Shown here: one piece after another, positions 17,762 to 25,327 of the stretch
Layout of the letters: each line of letters starts with the position of its first letter
How positions within the stretch are numbered: position 1 is the stretch's first letter
NCBI GenBank assembly: GCA_003538625.1
Contig: DPRR01000045.1
Span: 209,883 to 273,882 of the forward strand
Source: Ignavibacteriales bacterium
GTDB taxonomy: Bacteria; Bacteroidota; Ignavibacteria; Ignavibacteriales; Ignavibacteriaceae
DNA length: 64,000 nucleotides
Direction of reading: 5' to 3'
Program-made: the position numbers and the translations under genes
The notes under the pieces: generated by a model
Told to the model about the DNA's origin: nothing
Databases searched by the model: none
Seen by the model: the letters and a program-made list of their open reading frames with translations, nothing else

Positions 17762-18442
17762 ATGATAGAAATTTTAAAACACAATGATATTCCATTTGAT
17801 GAAGGAAATTATCAATTGATAGAATATCAGGATAACTATTTTATTAGCGACGGCAAAAAAGTAAAAGTAAAAGATATTGGGAAAAAAGTTGCCTTAACAA
17901 ATGCATTTTTTTTCGATTACCTTAAAGAATACCACATCCCCACTGCATTTTTAAGAGTCGATGGTGAAAATGCCTTGAAATTTTCAACTTACAACGAATT
18001 TCCTTTCCGTATAAAAATTCTTAACTCAGCCGATAAAAGAAATGCTAAAATCTTTGGTTTAAAAGAAGGTGCTGAATTAAATCTGCCTCTTTTTGAATTT
18101 CATTATGGAAACAGTAAAGAAAGTATAATAAGTGAAAGTCATCTCATCGCTTTCGATTTATGTACACCCGAAGATATGAAACTAATAACAAGAATCTGTT
18201 CTAAAATTAACGCAGTTCTAAAATCTTTTTTTGATAGAAGAAACGAAACTCTTGCTGAAGTTTGCTGCAATTTTGGAAAACTGGAGGATAAAATTTTTCT
18301 CGTTGGTGATTTTACTCCCGCAAGTTTAAAGATTTTTCCAAAAGATGAATCTGTAAAGTGGACGAATCCTTATAAACTTTTAACTGCCGCTGAAGTAAAA
18401 AAATATACTGATCACCTTTTTAATATTGCGAGCGTTAAATAA
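17762..18442 (+). CDS. PurC-like protein (SAICAR synthetase fold) with altered active site
   Basis: A 226-residue homologue of SAICAR synthetase (PurC, the purine enzyme joining aspartate to CAIR). The order of segments matches: a FFDYLKEYHIPTAFL helix, the EG-ELNLPLFEF strand, the PEDMKLITRICSKINAVLK helix, then CNFGKLEDKIFLVGDFTPA. However, positions that are catalytic in E. coli PurC look changed. The VVRN arginine is replaced (KILN), the GS pair is replaced (KR), the lysine after LFDLF is glycine, DFKLEFG reads EVCCNFG, and DEFSPD reads DFTPA. It may be a strongly divergent PurC or a non-catalytic paralogue. Its stop overlaps the psd start (TAATG), in an operon that also carries purS and purQ. 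Confidence 0.75.
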   Translation: MIEILKHNDIPFDEGNYQLIEYQDNYFISDGKKVKVKDIGKKVALTNAFFFDYLKEYHIPTAFLRVDGENALKFSTYNEFPFRIKILNSADKRNAKIFGLKEGAELNLPLFEFHYGNSKESIISESHLIAFDLCTPEDMKLITRICSKINAVLKSFFDRRNETLAEVCCNFGKLEDKIFLVGDFTPASLKIFPKDESVKWTNPYKLLTAAEVKKYTDHLFNIASVK

Positions 18443-19086
18443 TGTTTACAAAGTACGGTTACAGTACAATGGGGATAGTATTTGTTGTGGTTTTTATTCT
18501 GATAGTCTTAAGTATTTTTTTTAATAATAACTTTATAAGAGTTCCATTAATCCTGCTGATAATTTTTTTAACCGCATTCACTCTCAACTTTTTTCGTGAT
18601 CCTGAAAGAACAGTTCCAATTAAAGAGAATATTGTCGTATCACCAGCCGATGGTAGAGTATTATTCGTTAAAGAAGTTTTGGATGATAAGTTCCTGAAAA
18701 CTAAAGCTAAAATGGTTTCAATTTTTATGTCGCCTCTTAACGTTCACGTTAACAGAATTCCAATATCAGGTAAGGTTGAATATTTAAATTATATCCGGGG
18801 GGAATATCTCGCAGCCTTTGAAGATAAAGCATCAGAACGAAATGAACGGAATGAAATTGGAATAACATCTGCTGCAGGCAAAGTGTTATTTACTCAAATT
18901 GCCGGCTTTGTTGCAAGAAGAATTGTAAGTGATTTGAAAGTCGGAGATTCCGTAAACATTGGAAATCGGTTCGGTATGATTAAATTTGGGAGTCGTGTTG
19001 ATATAATTGTTCCATCAAACTGGCAGGTTAAAGTAAAAAAAGACGACAATGTTACTGCCGGGGAAACAATTCTTTTTGAATATTAA
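18442..19086 (+). CDS. psd: Phosphatidylserine decarboxylase proenzyme
   Basis: A 214-residue decarboxylase that makes phosphatidylethanolamine from phosphatidylserine. It is the short, membrane-associated form: two hydrophobic stretches at about 10-48, NFFRDPERTVP, VVSPADGRV, FMSPLNVHVNRIP, and the self-cleavage site in MIKFGSRVDIIVP (near residue 187), where the serine of GSR becomes the pyruvoyl group. The length fits this class. It is coupled to the PurC-like gene upstream and followed three bases later by pssA, which makes its substrate. Confidence 0.95.
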   Translation: MFTKYGYSTMGIVFVVVFILIVLSIFFNNNFIRVPLILLIIFLTAFTLNFFRDPERTVPIKENIVVSPADGRVLFVKEVLDDKFLKTKAKMVSIFMSPLNVHVNRIPISGKVEYLNYIRGEYLAAFEDKASERNERNEIGITSAAGKVLFTQIAGFVARRIVSDLKVGDSVNIGNRFGMIKFGSRVDIIVPSNWQVKVKKDDNVTAGETILFEY

Positions 19087-19089
19087 TGA

Positions 19090-19809
19090 ATGAATCGATT
19101 TAGAATTACACCTTCTGTAATACCGAATTTATTTACCGCTATGAACATGTTCAGCGGTTTTTTTTCGATTATCAATGCCAGCCAGGGTAACTATACTTAT
19201 GCCGGTTGGTTGATAATAGTAGCTGCAATTTTTGATACTCTGGATGGGTTAATGGCACGTCTTACAAAATCCAGCAGTGAACTTGGTGTTGAACTGGATT
19301 CGCTTTCAGATGTTGTAAGTTTTGGCGCCGCCCCTTCCTTCTTACTTTATGTTACTTACTTTCATCAGTTCAACAGCATCGGAATAATTTTGAGTTCACT
19401 TCCTTTAATTGCAGGCGGATTCAGATTGGCAAGATTTAATGTCCAGCTTGTAGGATTTGATAAATCATATTTTACAGGTTTGCCAATTCCCTCTTCCGCA
19501 CTAACAATTGTCTGCTTTATACTTTCTTTTTATAACAATGGATATCCTGAACCTATCAATCAATTTATTATACCCATGGTATTAGTTTTATCTTTTCTTA
19601 TGATAAGCAAAGTAAAGTATGATACTATTCCTAAATTTTCTATCAGCTCAATTAAAAAAAATCCGTGGCTCTATTTTGCATACTTTATTGCGCTGATAAT
19701 TTTGATCCTGTACACAGTTAAAGGATTGTTTTTCATTTTTGTTTTCATGATTGCATTTGGTATTTTTCGTCAGATTTTTAAGTATTTCTTTAATAAAAAA
19801 GCTGAGTAA
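19090..19809 (+). CDS. pssA: CDP-diacylglycerol-serine O-phosphatidyltransferase
   Basis: A 239-residue integral membrane enzyme that makes phosphatidylserine from CDP-diacylglycerol and serine. The CDP-alcohol phosphotransferase signature is complete at about residues 50-75 (DG..AR, eight residues, G, three, D, three, D) in DGLMARLTKSSSELG and VELDSLSD. Around six to eight transmembrane helices are visible. This is the Bacillus-type PssA. Together with the adjacent psd it gives a complete route to phosphatidylethanolamine. Confidence 0.95.
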   Translation: MNRFRITPSVIPNLFTAMNMFSGFFSIINASQGNYTYAGWLIIVAAIFDTLDGLMARLTKSSSELGVELDSLSDVVSFGAAPSFLLYVTYFHQFNSIGIILSSLPLIAGGFRLARFNVQLVGFDKSYFTGLPIPSSALTIVCFILSFYNNGYPEPINQFIIPMVLVLSFLMISKVKYDTIPKFSISSIKKNPWLYFAYFIALIILILYTVKGLFFIFVFMIAFGIFRQIFKYFFNKKAE

Positions 19810-19813
19810 TAAA

Positions 19814-20065
19814 TTGTTTAAAGCTACGGTTCTAATTAAAAGAAGACCTTCTATTCTTGATCCTCAGGGTGTTGCCGTTGAAAAAGGCGCAAAGCATCTT
19901 GGCATTTCTAATATAAAAGGAACAAGGATCGGAAAACTTATCGAGTTTGATGTTGATGTAAAGGATCGTGCTGCTGCTGAAAAAGAAGTAAATGAGTATT
20001 GCTCAAAGCTTCTCTCAAATCCAATAATGGAAGATTTTGAATTCAAACTCGAAGAGATTAAATGA
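19814..20065 (+). CDS. purS: Phosphoribosylformylglycinamidine synthase subunit PurS
   Basis: An 83-residue PurS, the small subunit that bridges PurL and PurQ in FGAM synthase (purine biosynthesis). The sequence FKATVLIKRRPSILDPQG with VEKGAKHLG, then GKLIEFDV and YCSKLLSNPIMEDFEF, matches the family end to end. I place the start at TTG 19814, five bases after the pssA stop. A longer in-frame reading from 19751 would be hydrophobic sequence shared with pssA and unlike PurS. Its stop overlaps the purQ start (ATGA). Confidence 0.93.
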   Translation: MFKATVLIKRRPSILDPQGVAVEKGAKHLGISNIKGTRIGKLIEFDVDVKDRAAAEKEVNEYCSKLLSNPIMEDFEFKLEEIK

Positions 20066-20763
20066 GCTTAAAGTTTGGCGTAGTAGTTTTTCCCGGCTCC
20101 AATTGCGATCACGATGCGTATTATTCTTTACGCAAAGTTCTTAATTATGATGTAGAATTTCTCTGGCACAAAGACACGGACTTAAAACAAAGCAGTGTAA
20201 TTCTGTTACCGGGTGGATTTTCTTACGGCGATTACCTTCGCACTGGTGCTATTGCAAGATTTTCCCCGATTATGAATTCTGTTATCAGCTTTGCAAATAA
20301 AGGCGGAATTGTAATCGGCATCTGCAACGGTTTTCAAATCCTGCTGGAAGCTGGGTTATTGCCCGGAGTTATGATACGCAATAATTCCCTTAAGTTTGCT
20401 TGTAAAGATGTTTATCTTAAAACTGAAAATAGAGAAACAATATTTTCTGCTGAGATTAGTGAAGAGACAAAAGCATTAAAAATTCCTATTGCCCATGGTG
20501 AAGGAAATTATTTTGCTGATATTGAATTGTTAAAAGAACTTGAAACTAACAGGCAAATTCTTTTTAGATATTCTGATGCAGATGGAAATGTTAATGATGA
20601 AAATAATCCGAATGGTTCTCAATTGAACATTGCAGGAATTGTAAACAAAAACGGTAATGTAATGGGAATGATGCCGCATCCTGAAAGAGCTTGTGATCCA
20701 ACTCTTGGCAGGACTGATGGGCAGCAAATTTTTAAATCGATAGCTAATTATATATTAAACTAA
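20062..20763 (+). CDS. purQ: Phosphoribosylformylglycinamidine synthase subunit PurQ
   Basis: A 233-residue class I glutamine amidotransferase that supplies ammonia to PurL in FGAM synthase. The nucleophile cysteine is in GICNGFQIL (near 88), and the His-Glu pair is in [11 protein letters not shown] near residue 210. [19 protein letters not shown] and PIAHGEGNY are also PurQ hallmarks. ATGA coupling with purS supports equal production of the two subunits. The large subunit gene purL is not in this window. Confidence 0.96.
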   Translation: MSLKFGVVVFPGSNCDHDAYYSLRKVLNYDVEFLWHKDTDLKQSSVILLPGGFSYGDYLRTGAIARFSPIMNSVISFANKGGIVIGICNGFQILLEAGLLPGVMIRNNSLKFACKDVYLKTENRETIFSAEISEETKALKIPIAHGEGNYFADIELLKELETNRQILFRYSDADGNVNDENNPNGSQLNIAGIVNKNGNVMGMMPHPERACDPTLGRTDGQQIFKSIANYILN

Positions 20764-20773
20764 AGGTGAAGTT

Positions 20774-20968
20774 ATGTTTGGAAATTTAGGCGCAGGCGAA
20801 ATAATACTGATAGTACTTGTAATACTATTGTTATTCGGTGCAAAGAAAATTCCGGAACTTGCTCAAGGTTTGGGCAAGGGTATGAAGGAATTCAAAAAAT
20901 CCTTAAAAGATGTTGAAGAAGAAATCAAAAAAACTGACGACGAAGTAAAGAAAACTGATAAGTCTTAA
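20774..20968 (+). CDS. tatA: Twin-arginine translocase subunit TatA
   Basis: A 64-residue TatA/E protein that forms the pore-like element of the twin-arginine export system. The single helix ([20 protein letters not shown]) is followed by the amphipathic helix beginning [16 protein letters not shown] and a charged tail rich in lysine and aspartate. The FGAKKIPEL turn is diagnostic. AAAGGTGA precedes the ATG. No tatC is nearby. Confidence 0.95.
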   Translation: MFGNLGAGEIILIVLVILLLFGAKKIPELAQGLGKGMKEFKKSLKDVEEEIKKTDDEVKKTDKS

Positions 20969-20978
20969 TTACTGCCTT

Positions 20979-21005
20979 GTCATCCCGAACTCGTTTCGGG
21001 ATCTC
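20979..21005. repeat. REP-like palindromic element
   Basis: Begins GTCATCCCGAA and forms a hairpin with an 8-base stem (ATCCCGAA / TTCGGGAT, 20982-21002) and a 5-base loop. It lies just after tatA. The GTCAT start and CCCGAA stem are the common form of short intergenic palindromes. It has no T-tract, so it is a weak terminator candidate at best. Confidence 0.75.
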
Positions 21006-21030
21006 TTAATGTAAATTGAAATTATTTTTC

Positions 21031-21056
21031 TGTCATTCCCGCGAAAGCGGGAATCT
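21031..21056. repeat. REP-like palindromic element, second copy
   Basis: Begins TGTCATTCCCGC. A perfect 8-base stem (ATTCCCGC / GCGGGAAT, 21035-21054) is closed by a GAAA tetraloop. It is 26 bases after the first element and just before gatA, so the two form a pair in the tatA-gatA gap. Confidence 0.78.
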
Positions 21057-21084
21057 ATATTTTAAATGCAATAAGAAAATATAA

Positions 21085-22512
21085 ATGACTTTCTACAAAA
21101 ACCACAAAGAAAAATTAGAGCTCTTAAAATCTGGTAAACTAAGTCTTGTTGAAAATGTAAAACTTTTTCTAAAGAATATTGAAGATCAAAAAGATCTTGA
21201 CGCATTCAACTTTGTGTTTAATGATGAAGCCATTGAATCTGCGACCGCAGTAGAGCAGAAAATAAAAAATAATTCTGCTGGCAAACTTGCAGGAATGGTA
21301 ATAGCAATTAAAGATGTACTTGCTTATAAAGATCATCCACTCACCTGCTCTTCAAACATCTTAAAGAATTTTACTTCACTTTACACAGCAACTGCAGTAC
21401 AAAAACTTATTGATGAAGATGCAATCATCATCGGCAAATCAAACTGTGATGAATTTGCAATGGGTTCCTCGAATGAAAATTCTGCTTTTGGAAATGTTTT
21501 AAATCCTGTGGATAAAACAAGAGTTCCCGGTGGATCCAGCGGCGGCTCAGCTGTTGCAGTCGCGGCAAATCTTTGCGATGTTTCTCTCGGTACAGATACA
21601 GGAGGTTCAATTCGCCAGCCTGCAGCATTTTGTGGAATCTTCGGACTTAAACCAACTTACGGAAGAGTTTCGCGTTTCGGGTTAACTGCATTCGCTTCGT
21701 CTTTCGATTCAATCGGACCATTTTCTAAAAATGTTGAAGATGCGGCTTTGGTTATGGAAGTTATTTCCGGTAAAGATTTAAATGATTCTACTTCGATTGA
21801 AAAAGTAATTCCGGATTTTTCTACATCATTAAACAAGGACAAAAAACTTAAAATCGGGATTCCGAAAGAATATTTTGCTGATGGATTAGATGAAGAAATT
21901 AAAATAGCAATCATAAATGTTGTTGATGAATTGAAACTTGAAGGTTATGAAATCAAAGAAGTTTCACTTCCAAAAACAGAATACACAATTGCAACATATT
22001 ATATTTTAACAACTGCGGAGGCTTCATCAAACCTTGCAAGATTTGATGGCGCACGTTATGGCTTTAGAGCAAATGATTACAAAAATCTTAAAGAGATGTA
22101 TTTGAACTCCCGCACACAAGGATTCGGCGCAGAAGTAAAACGAAGAATAATGCTTGGCACTTACGTTCTCTCTTCGGGTTATTATGATGCGTACTATCGC
22201 AAAGCACAAAAAGTAAGAAGATTAATTAAAGAAGATTTTGATAACGCATTTAAGCAGGTTGATTTATTAATCACACCAACTACACCAACTGTTGCATTTA
22301 AGATTGGAGAAAAATCTGATGATCCATTGCAAATGTATTTGAGTGATATTTATACAACGTCAGCAAACCTTGCAGGCATTCCGGGATTGAGCATTCCAAT
22401 CGGAAAGAACTCAGAAAATCTTCCAATCGGTTTGCAAATTTTATCACAACAATTTGAAGAAGAAAAAATATTTCAGTTAGCAAAGCATATCCAGGATGAA
22501 ATCACAAACTGA
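21085..22512 (+). CDS. gatA: Aspartyl/glutamyl-tRNA amidotransferase subunit A
   Basis: A 475-residue GatA, the amidase that releases ammonia from glutamine for transamidation of mischarged Glu-tRNA(Gln) or Asp-tRNA(Asn). The amidase-signature triad is present: the lysine in MVIAIKDVLAYKD (near 77), the cis-serine in PGGSSGGSAVAVAA, and the nucleophile serine in TDTGGSIRQPA. The GatA-specific SNCDEFAMGSS segment confirms the subtype. gatB and gatC are not adjacent. The last 17 bases overlap the next gene. Confidence 0.96.
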   Translation: MTFYKNHKEKLELLKSGKLSLVENVKLFLKNIEDQKDLDAFNFVFNDEAIESATAVEQKIKNNSAGKLAGMVIAIKDVLAYKDHPLTCSSNILKNFTSLYTATAVQKLIDEDAIIIGKSNCDEFAMGSSNENSAFGNVLNPVDKTRVPGGSSGGSAVAVAANLCDVSLGTDTGGSIRQPAAFCGIFGLKPTYGRVSRFGLTAFASSFDSIGPFSKNVEDAALVMEVISGKDLNDSTSIEKVIPDFSTSLNKDKKLKIGIPKEYFADGLDEEIKIAIINVVDELKLEGYEIKEVSLPKTEYTIATYYILTTAEASSNLARFDGARYGFRANDYKNLKEMYLNSRTQGFGAEVKRRIMLGTYVLSSGYYDAYYRKAQKVRRLIKEDFDNAFKQVDLLITPTTPTVAFKIGEKSDDPLQMYLSDIYTTSANLAGIPGLSIPIGKNSENLPIGLQILSQQFEEEKIFQLAKHIQDEITN

Positions 22513-23002
22513 AATTACCATTCGTAATTGGACCAGAGACGATTTCTCAATCGTAAAAAATATTTTACTTGAAACCTGGAAAAACACATACACATTCATT
22601 CCCGAAGAAGATATTCTATCCCACTTTGAAAAACATTACAGCGAAGACAGATTGATTGAAATCTTAAACGATCCCTTCTCAAATGGAATTATTGCAGAAG
22701 TAAATTCCATTCCCGCCGGATGGCTTAAATTGTTTGAAGATCATATCAATAAAAAATTCTTTGTTTCATCATTATACGTTTTACCTGAATACCAGGGATT
22801 TGGTCTTGGTAAAAAACTTTTAAGCGAATCTTACAAGATCGCAAAAGAAAAACAATTCAGTAAAGTCTGGCTTGGTGTAATGAAACAAAATGTTAAATCT
22901 TTAGAATGGTATCAAAATCTTGGATTTGTATTCGATGAAGAAGAACCGTTTCAAATGGGTTCAACCCAAGTTATGCATTTGATTGGGTATAAGATTATTT
23001 AG
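22496..23002 (+). CDS. GNAT-family N-acetyltransferase
   Basis: A 168-residue GNAT acetyltransferase. Acetyl-CoA binding motif A reads YVLPEYQGFGLGKKLL (near 97-112, Q-x-x-G-x-G type), followed by VWLGVMKQN and the SLEWYQNLGF motif B end. The substrate is unknown: it could be a small amine, an antibiotic or a protein N-terminus. It overlaps the end of gatA by 17 bases, so it is probably translated from the same message, and its end overlaps the convergent toxin gene by 8 bases. Confidence 0.9.
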   Translation: MKSQTEITIRNWTRDDFSIVKNILLETWKNTYTFIPEEDILSHFEKHYSEDRLIEILNDPFSNGIIAEVNSIPAGWLKLFEDHINKKFFVSSLYVLPEYQGFGLGKKLLSESYKIAKEKQFSKVWLGVMKQNVKSLEWYQNLGFVFDEEEPFQMGSTQVMHLIGYKII

Positions 23003-23291
23003 TTCTCCCTTTCCATTGTTTTGGATTTCTACTAGCATGAAAAACAGCAACAATAACAATATTATTTTCTTCAACTAAATAAAATATTCCAAATGGAAAT
23101 TTCTTCAATAATATTCTCCTTAATTCTTTATAAACCTTTGGATATGCTTCTGGATTCTGTTGAACTGAATTTATTGCAGAATCAACACTACCTAAAAATG
23201 ATTCACCAAGTCCCTTTAGATTATTATCATACCATTTTGCAGCTTCTAAAATATCATTAGACGCATCAGGTTGAATAATAATATCAATCAT
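22995..23291 (-). CDS. ParE/RelE-family toxin
   Basis: A 98-residue toxin of the ParE/RelE superfamily. The pattern is typical: a DASNDILEAAKWYDN helix, a GLGESFLGSVDSAINSV helix, then PEAYPKVYKELRRILLKKFPFGIFYLVEENN and the C-terminal strand IVIVAVFHASRNPKQWKGR. Related proteins poison gyrase or cleave mRNA; which applies here cannot be told from sequence. It follows the antitoxin gene with an ATGA overlap. Its 3' end overlaps the convergent acetyltransferase gene by 8 bases. Confidence 0.9.
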   Translation of the reverse strand: MIDIIIQPDASNDILEAAKWYDNNLKGLGESFLGSVDSAINSVQQNPEAYPKVYKELRRILLKKFPFGIFYLVEENNIVIVAVFHASRNPKQWKGRTK

Positions 23292-23527
23292 TTTAATTTT
23301 GATTTAATTTCTTCGCGAACAATACTCCATTTCTTTGATTCGGCTAGATTGAGTTTGTATTTACTCAATCGAGAATCTAATTCCTTCTTTTGTTCATCAG
23401 AAACATAAAGGTAGTTTTGATTATTACTGATTTCATCCCAAATATCTTCGACTAATGAAATCTTTTCTTTGAGGCTTAGATTTTTTATATCAATACTTTT
23501 AGCACCCGAATCTTGATTTGATAACAT
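23288..23527 (-). CDS. Antitoxin, addiction-module component family
   Basis: A 79-residue protein of the short addiction-module component family that pairs with ParE-type toxins. The hallmark LSLKEKISLVEDIWDEIS helix lies near 17-34, followed by a charged helix (SDEQKKELDSRLSKYK) and the W-containing end (SKKWSIVREEIKSKL). No separate DNA-binding domain is evident. Coupled to the toxin by an ATGA overlap, antitoxin first, the usual order. Confidence 0.88.
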   Translation of the reverse strand: MLSNQDSGAKSIDIKNLSLKEKISLVEDIWDEISNNQNYLYVSDEQKKELDSRLSKYKLNLAESKKWSIVREEIKSKLK

Positions 23528-23554
23528 AATATACCTTGTGAAATATTTGATTGG

Positions 23555-23583
23555 AAATTACATTCAAACATGAACTATTTCAA
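23555..23583 (-). promoter_or_regulatory. Candidate promoter of the toxin-antitoxin pair
   Basis: On the minus strand TTGAAA (23583-23578) and TAATTT (23560-23555) are separated by 17 bases, about 30 bases before the antitoxin ATG, with AAGG near 23535 as a ribosome binding site. The spacing is ideal, but the sequence is AT-rich. Confidence 0.38.
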
Positions 23584-23718
23584 GTTATAACAAACAAATC
23601 TTTTAATCCTATCATTGAAACCTGAACATTTACCATTGAACATTCCATAAAAAATTTATCATTATCCCAGATTTTCCTTATTTTTGTTTATAAAATTTAA
23701 ATCAGAAAAGGATTATTT

Positions 23719-24765
23719 ATGGCTATCATAATAGATAAAAACACTCGACTTGTAGTTCAGGGAATTACAGGCGGCGAGGGTTCTTTTCATACAACACAAA
23801 TGTTAGAATACGGAACAAAAGTAGTTGCCGGTGTTACCCCTGGTAAAGGTGGAACCGATTTTCAAGGAGTTCCTGTTTTCAACACAGTTGAAGAAGCTGT
23901 TAAAGTACAGAAAGCTAATTCCTCTGTAATTTTTGTTCCTCCGGCTTTTGCTGCAGATGCAATTTTAGAAGCTGCAGGTGCAGGAATAAAATATATCATC
24001 TGTATCACTGAAGGTATTCCCACAAACGATATGTTGAAAGTTTACAACTCAATTAAAGGAAAAGATATTGTATTAGTGGGTCCAAATTGTCCTGGAGTTA
24101 TTTCTCCGGGAATTGCAAAAGTTGGAATTATGCCGGGCTTCATTCACCAAAAAGGGAAAATTGGCGTTGTATCCCGATCTGGCACATTAACTTATGAAGC
24201 AGTAAAACAATTATCAGATGTAAATCTTGGTCAATCAACCTGCGTTGGCATCGGCGGCGATCCAATTATTGGCTCTCGATTTATCGATATAATAAAAATG
24301 TTTAATGATGATAAAGATACAGATGGAATTGTTATGATAGGTGAAATTGGCGGAAGTGCTGAAGAAGAAGCCGCTGAGTTCATAAAGAAAAATGTTAAGA
24401 AACCTGTGGTTGGATTTATTGCGGGAAGAACCGCACCTCCCGGAAGAAGAATGGGTCATGCTGGTGCAATAATATCAGGCGGAAAAGGAACTGCAGCAGA
24501 AAAGATGGCAGCAATGCAAAAAGCAGGAATTCATGTTGTTGAAAGTCCCGCTGAAATTGGTGTTACAATGTTAAAGGCTATTGAAAAATTAAAAGTAAAA
24601 AAGCCAGTCGTTAGAAAAACCGCACCAACAAAGAATACAGTTAAAACTATAAAACCCGTTAAGGTTGAAAAACCTAAAACAAAGAAAAAATCTGACAAGA
24701 AAAAAACTGAGAAATCAAAAAAACACGATAAAAAATCACACAAGAAAAAAAATAAAAAGAAATAG
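23719..24765 (+). CDS. sucD: Succinyl-CoA synthetase alpha subunit with lysine-rich tail
   Basis: A TCA-cycle enzyme subunit that interconverts succinyl-CoA and succinate with NTP formation. Residues 1-290 are a complete SucD: CoA-binding Rossmann domain ([16 protein letters not shown]), [23 protein letters not shown], and the phosphorylated histidine H247 in [13 protein letters not shown]. Residues from about 293 to 348 are an extra low-complexity tail dominated by lysine (for example [18 protein letters not shown]), absent from ordinary SucD of about 290 residues. The tail has no frameshift signs and the gene reads into ndk with a normal gap. The beta subunit gene sucC is not adjacent. AAAGGA precedes the ATG. 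Confidence 0.93.
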   Translation: MAIIIDKNTRLVVQGITGGEGSFHTTQMLEYGTKVVAGVTPGKGGTDFQGVPVFNTVEEAVKVQKANSSVIFVPPAFAADAILEAAGAGIKYIICITEGIPTNDMLKVYNSIKGKDIVLVGPNCPGVISPGIAKVGIMPGFIHQKGKIGVVSRSGTLTYEAVKQLSDVNLGQSTCVGIGGDPIIGSRFIDIIKMFNDDKDTDGIVMIGEIGGSAEEEAAEFIKKNVKKPVVGFIAGRTAPPGRRMGHAGAIISGGKGTAAEKMAAMQKAGIHVVESPAEIGVTMLKAIEKLKVKKPVVRKTAPTKNTVKTIKPVKVEKPKTKKKSDKKKTEKSKKHDKKSHKKKNKKK

Positions 24766-24774
24766 GAGTTCTAA

Positions 24775-25206
24775 TTGAGTAACAGAACGTTAGCGATAAT
24801 TAAACCAGATGCTGTAAATGATAATCACATTGGTGAGATCATTGCGATGATTAACAAAGCTGGATTTAAAATTACAGCACTAAAAATGATTAAGCTTTCT
24901 GTAGATGCAGCAAAAGCTTTTTATGAAGTGCATAAGGAAAGACCTTTTTATGGTGAACTGGTTGAATATATGACTTCGGGTCCTTGTGTTCCAATCGCAC
25001 TTGAAAAAGAAAATGCTGTTGAAGATTACAGAAAACTTATCGGTGCAACTGATCCTGCAAAAGCTGCTGAAGGAACTGTTAGAAAACTTTATGCAAAAAG
25101 TGTTCAATACAATGCTGTTCACGGTTCAGATTCTGATGAGAATGCTGCAAAAGAAATTGCTTTCTTTTTCTCAAGCAAAGAGTTAATTGAAAATTACCCA
25201 GTTTAA
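24775..25206 (+). CDS. ndk: Nucleoside diphosphate kinase
   Basis: A 143-residue NDK that transfers the gamma phosphate between nucleoside triphosphates and diphosphates. [11 protein letters not shown] opens the protein, and the phosphorylated histidine is in [20 protein letters not shown] (near residue 119). The start is TTG at 24775, with AGGAG six bases upstream; the family N-terminus confirms it. It follows sucD by nine bases and may share its transcript. Confidence 0.97.
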   Translation: MSNRTLAIIKPDAVNDNHIGEIIAMINKAGFKITALKMIKLSVDAAKAFYEVHKERPFYGELVEYMTSGPCVPIALEKENAVEDYRKLIGATDPAKAAEGTVRKLYAKSVQYNAVHGSDSDENAAKEIAFFFSSKELIENYPV

Positions 25207-25221
25207 AATATAAATTTTCCA

Positions 25222-25296
25222 TTGTCACACAGAGCTTGTCGAAGTGTGACCGGATGGTTTTTAATGTCAGTCTTCGACAAGTTCAGACTGACATTT
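25222..25296. repeat. Pair of inverted palindromic repeats with shared core
   Basis: Two hairpins lie between ndk and namZ. The first pairs GTCACAC (25224-25230) with GTGTGAC (25244-25250). The second pairs ATGTCAGTCT (25264-25273) with AGACTGACAT (25285-25294). The ten-base word CTTGTCGAAG is in the first, and its reverse complement is in the second, so they are inverted copies of one family whose stem bases differ in a compensated way. The second hairpin is followed by ATTTGTTTTT and may terminate the ndk transcript. Confidence 0.78.
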
Positions 25297-25327
25297 GTTT
25301 TTAAGGAAGTATCGGAAGGAACTTTTA

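Noticed and set aside
19751..19813. Extended PurS N-terminus
   Set aside because: The extra residues come from the pssA 3' end read in another frame; the PurS family begins at the TTG at 19814.
20979..21056. CRISPR-like repeats
   Set aside because: The two palindromes differ in sequence, are only two in number and have no regular spacer; they are REP-like elements.
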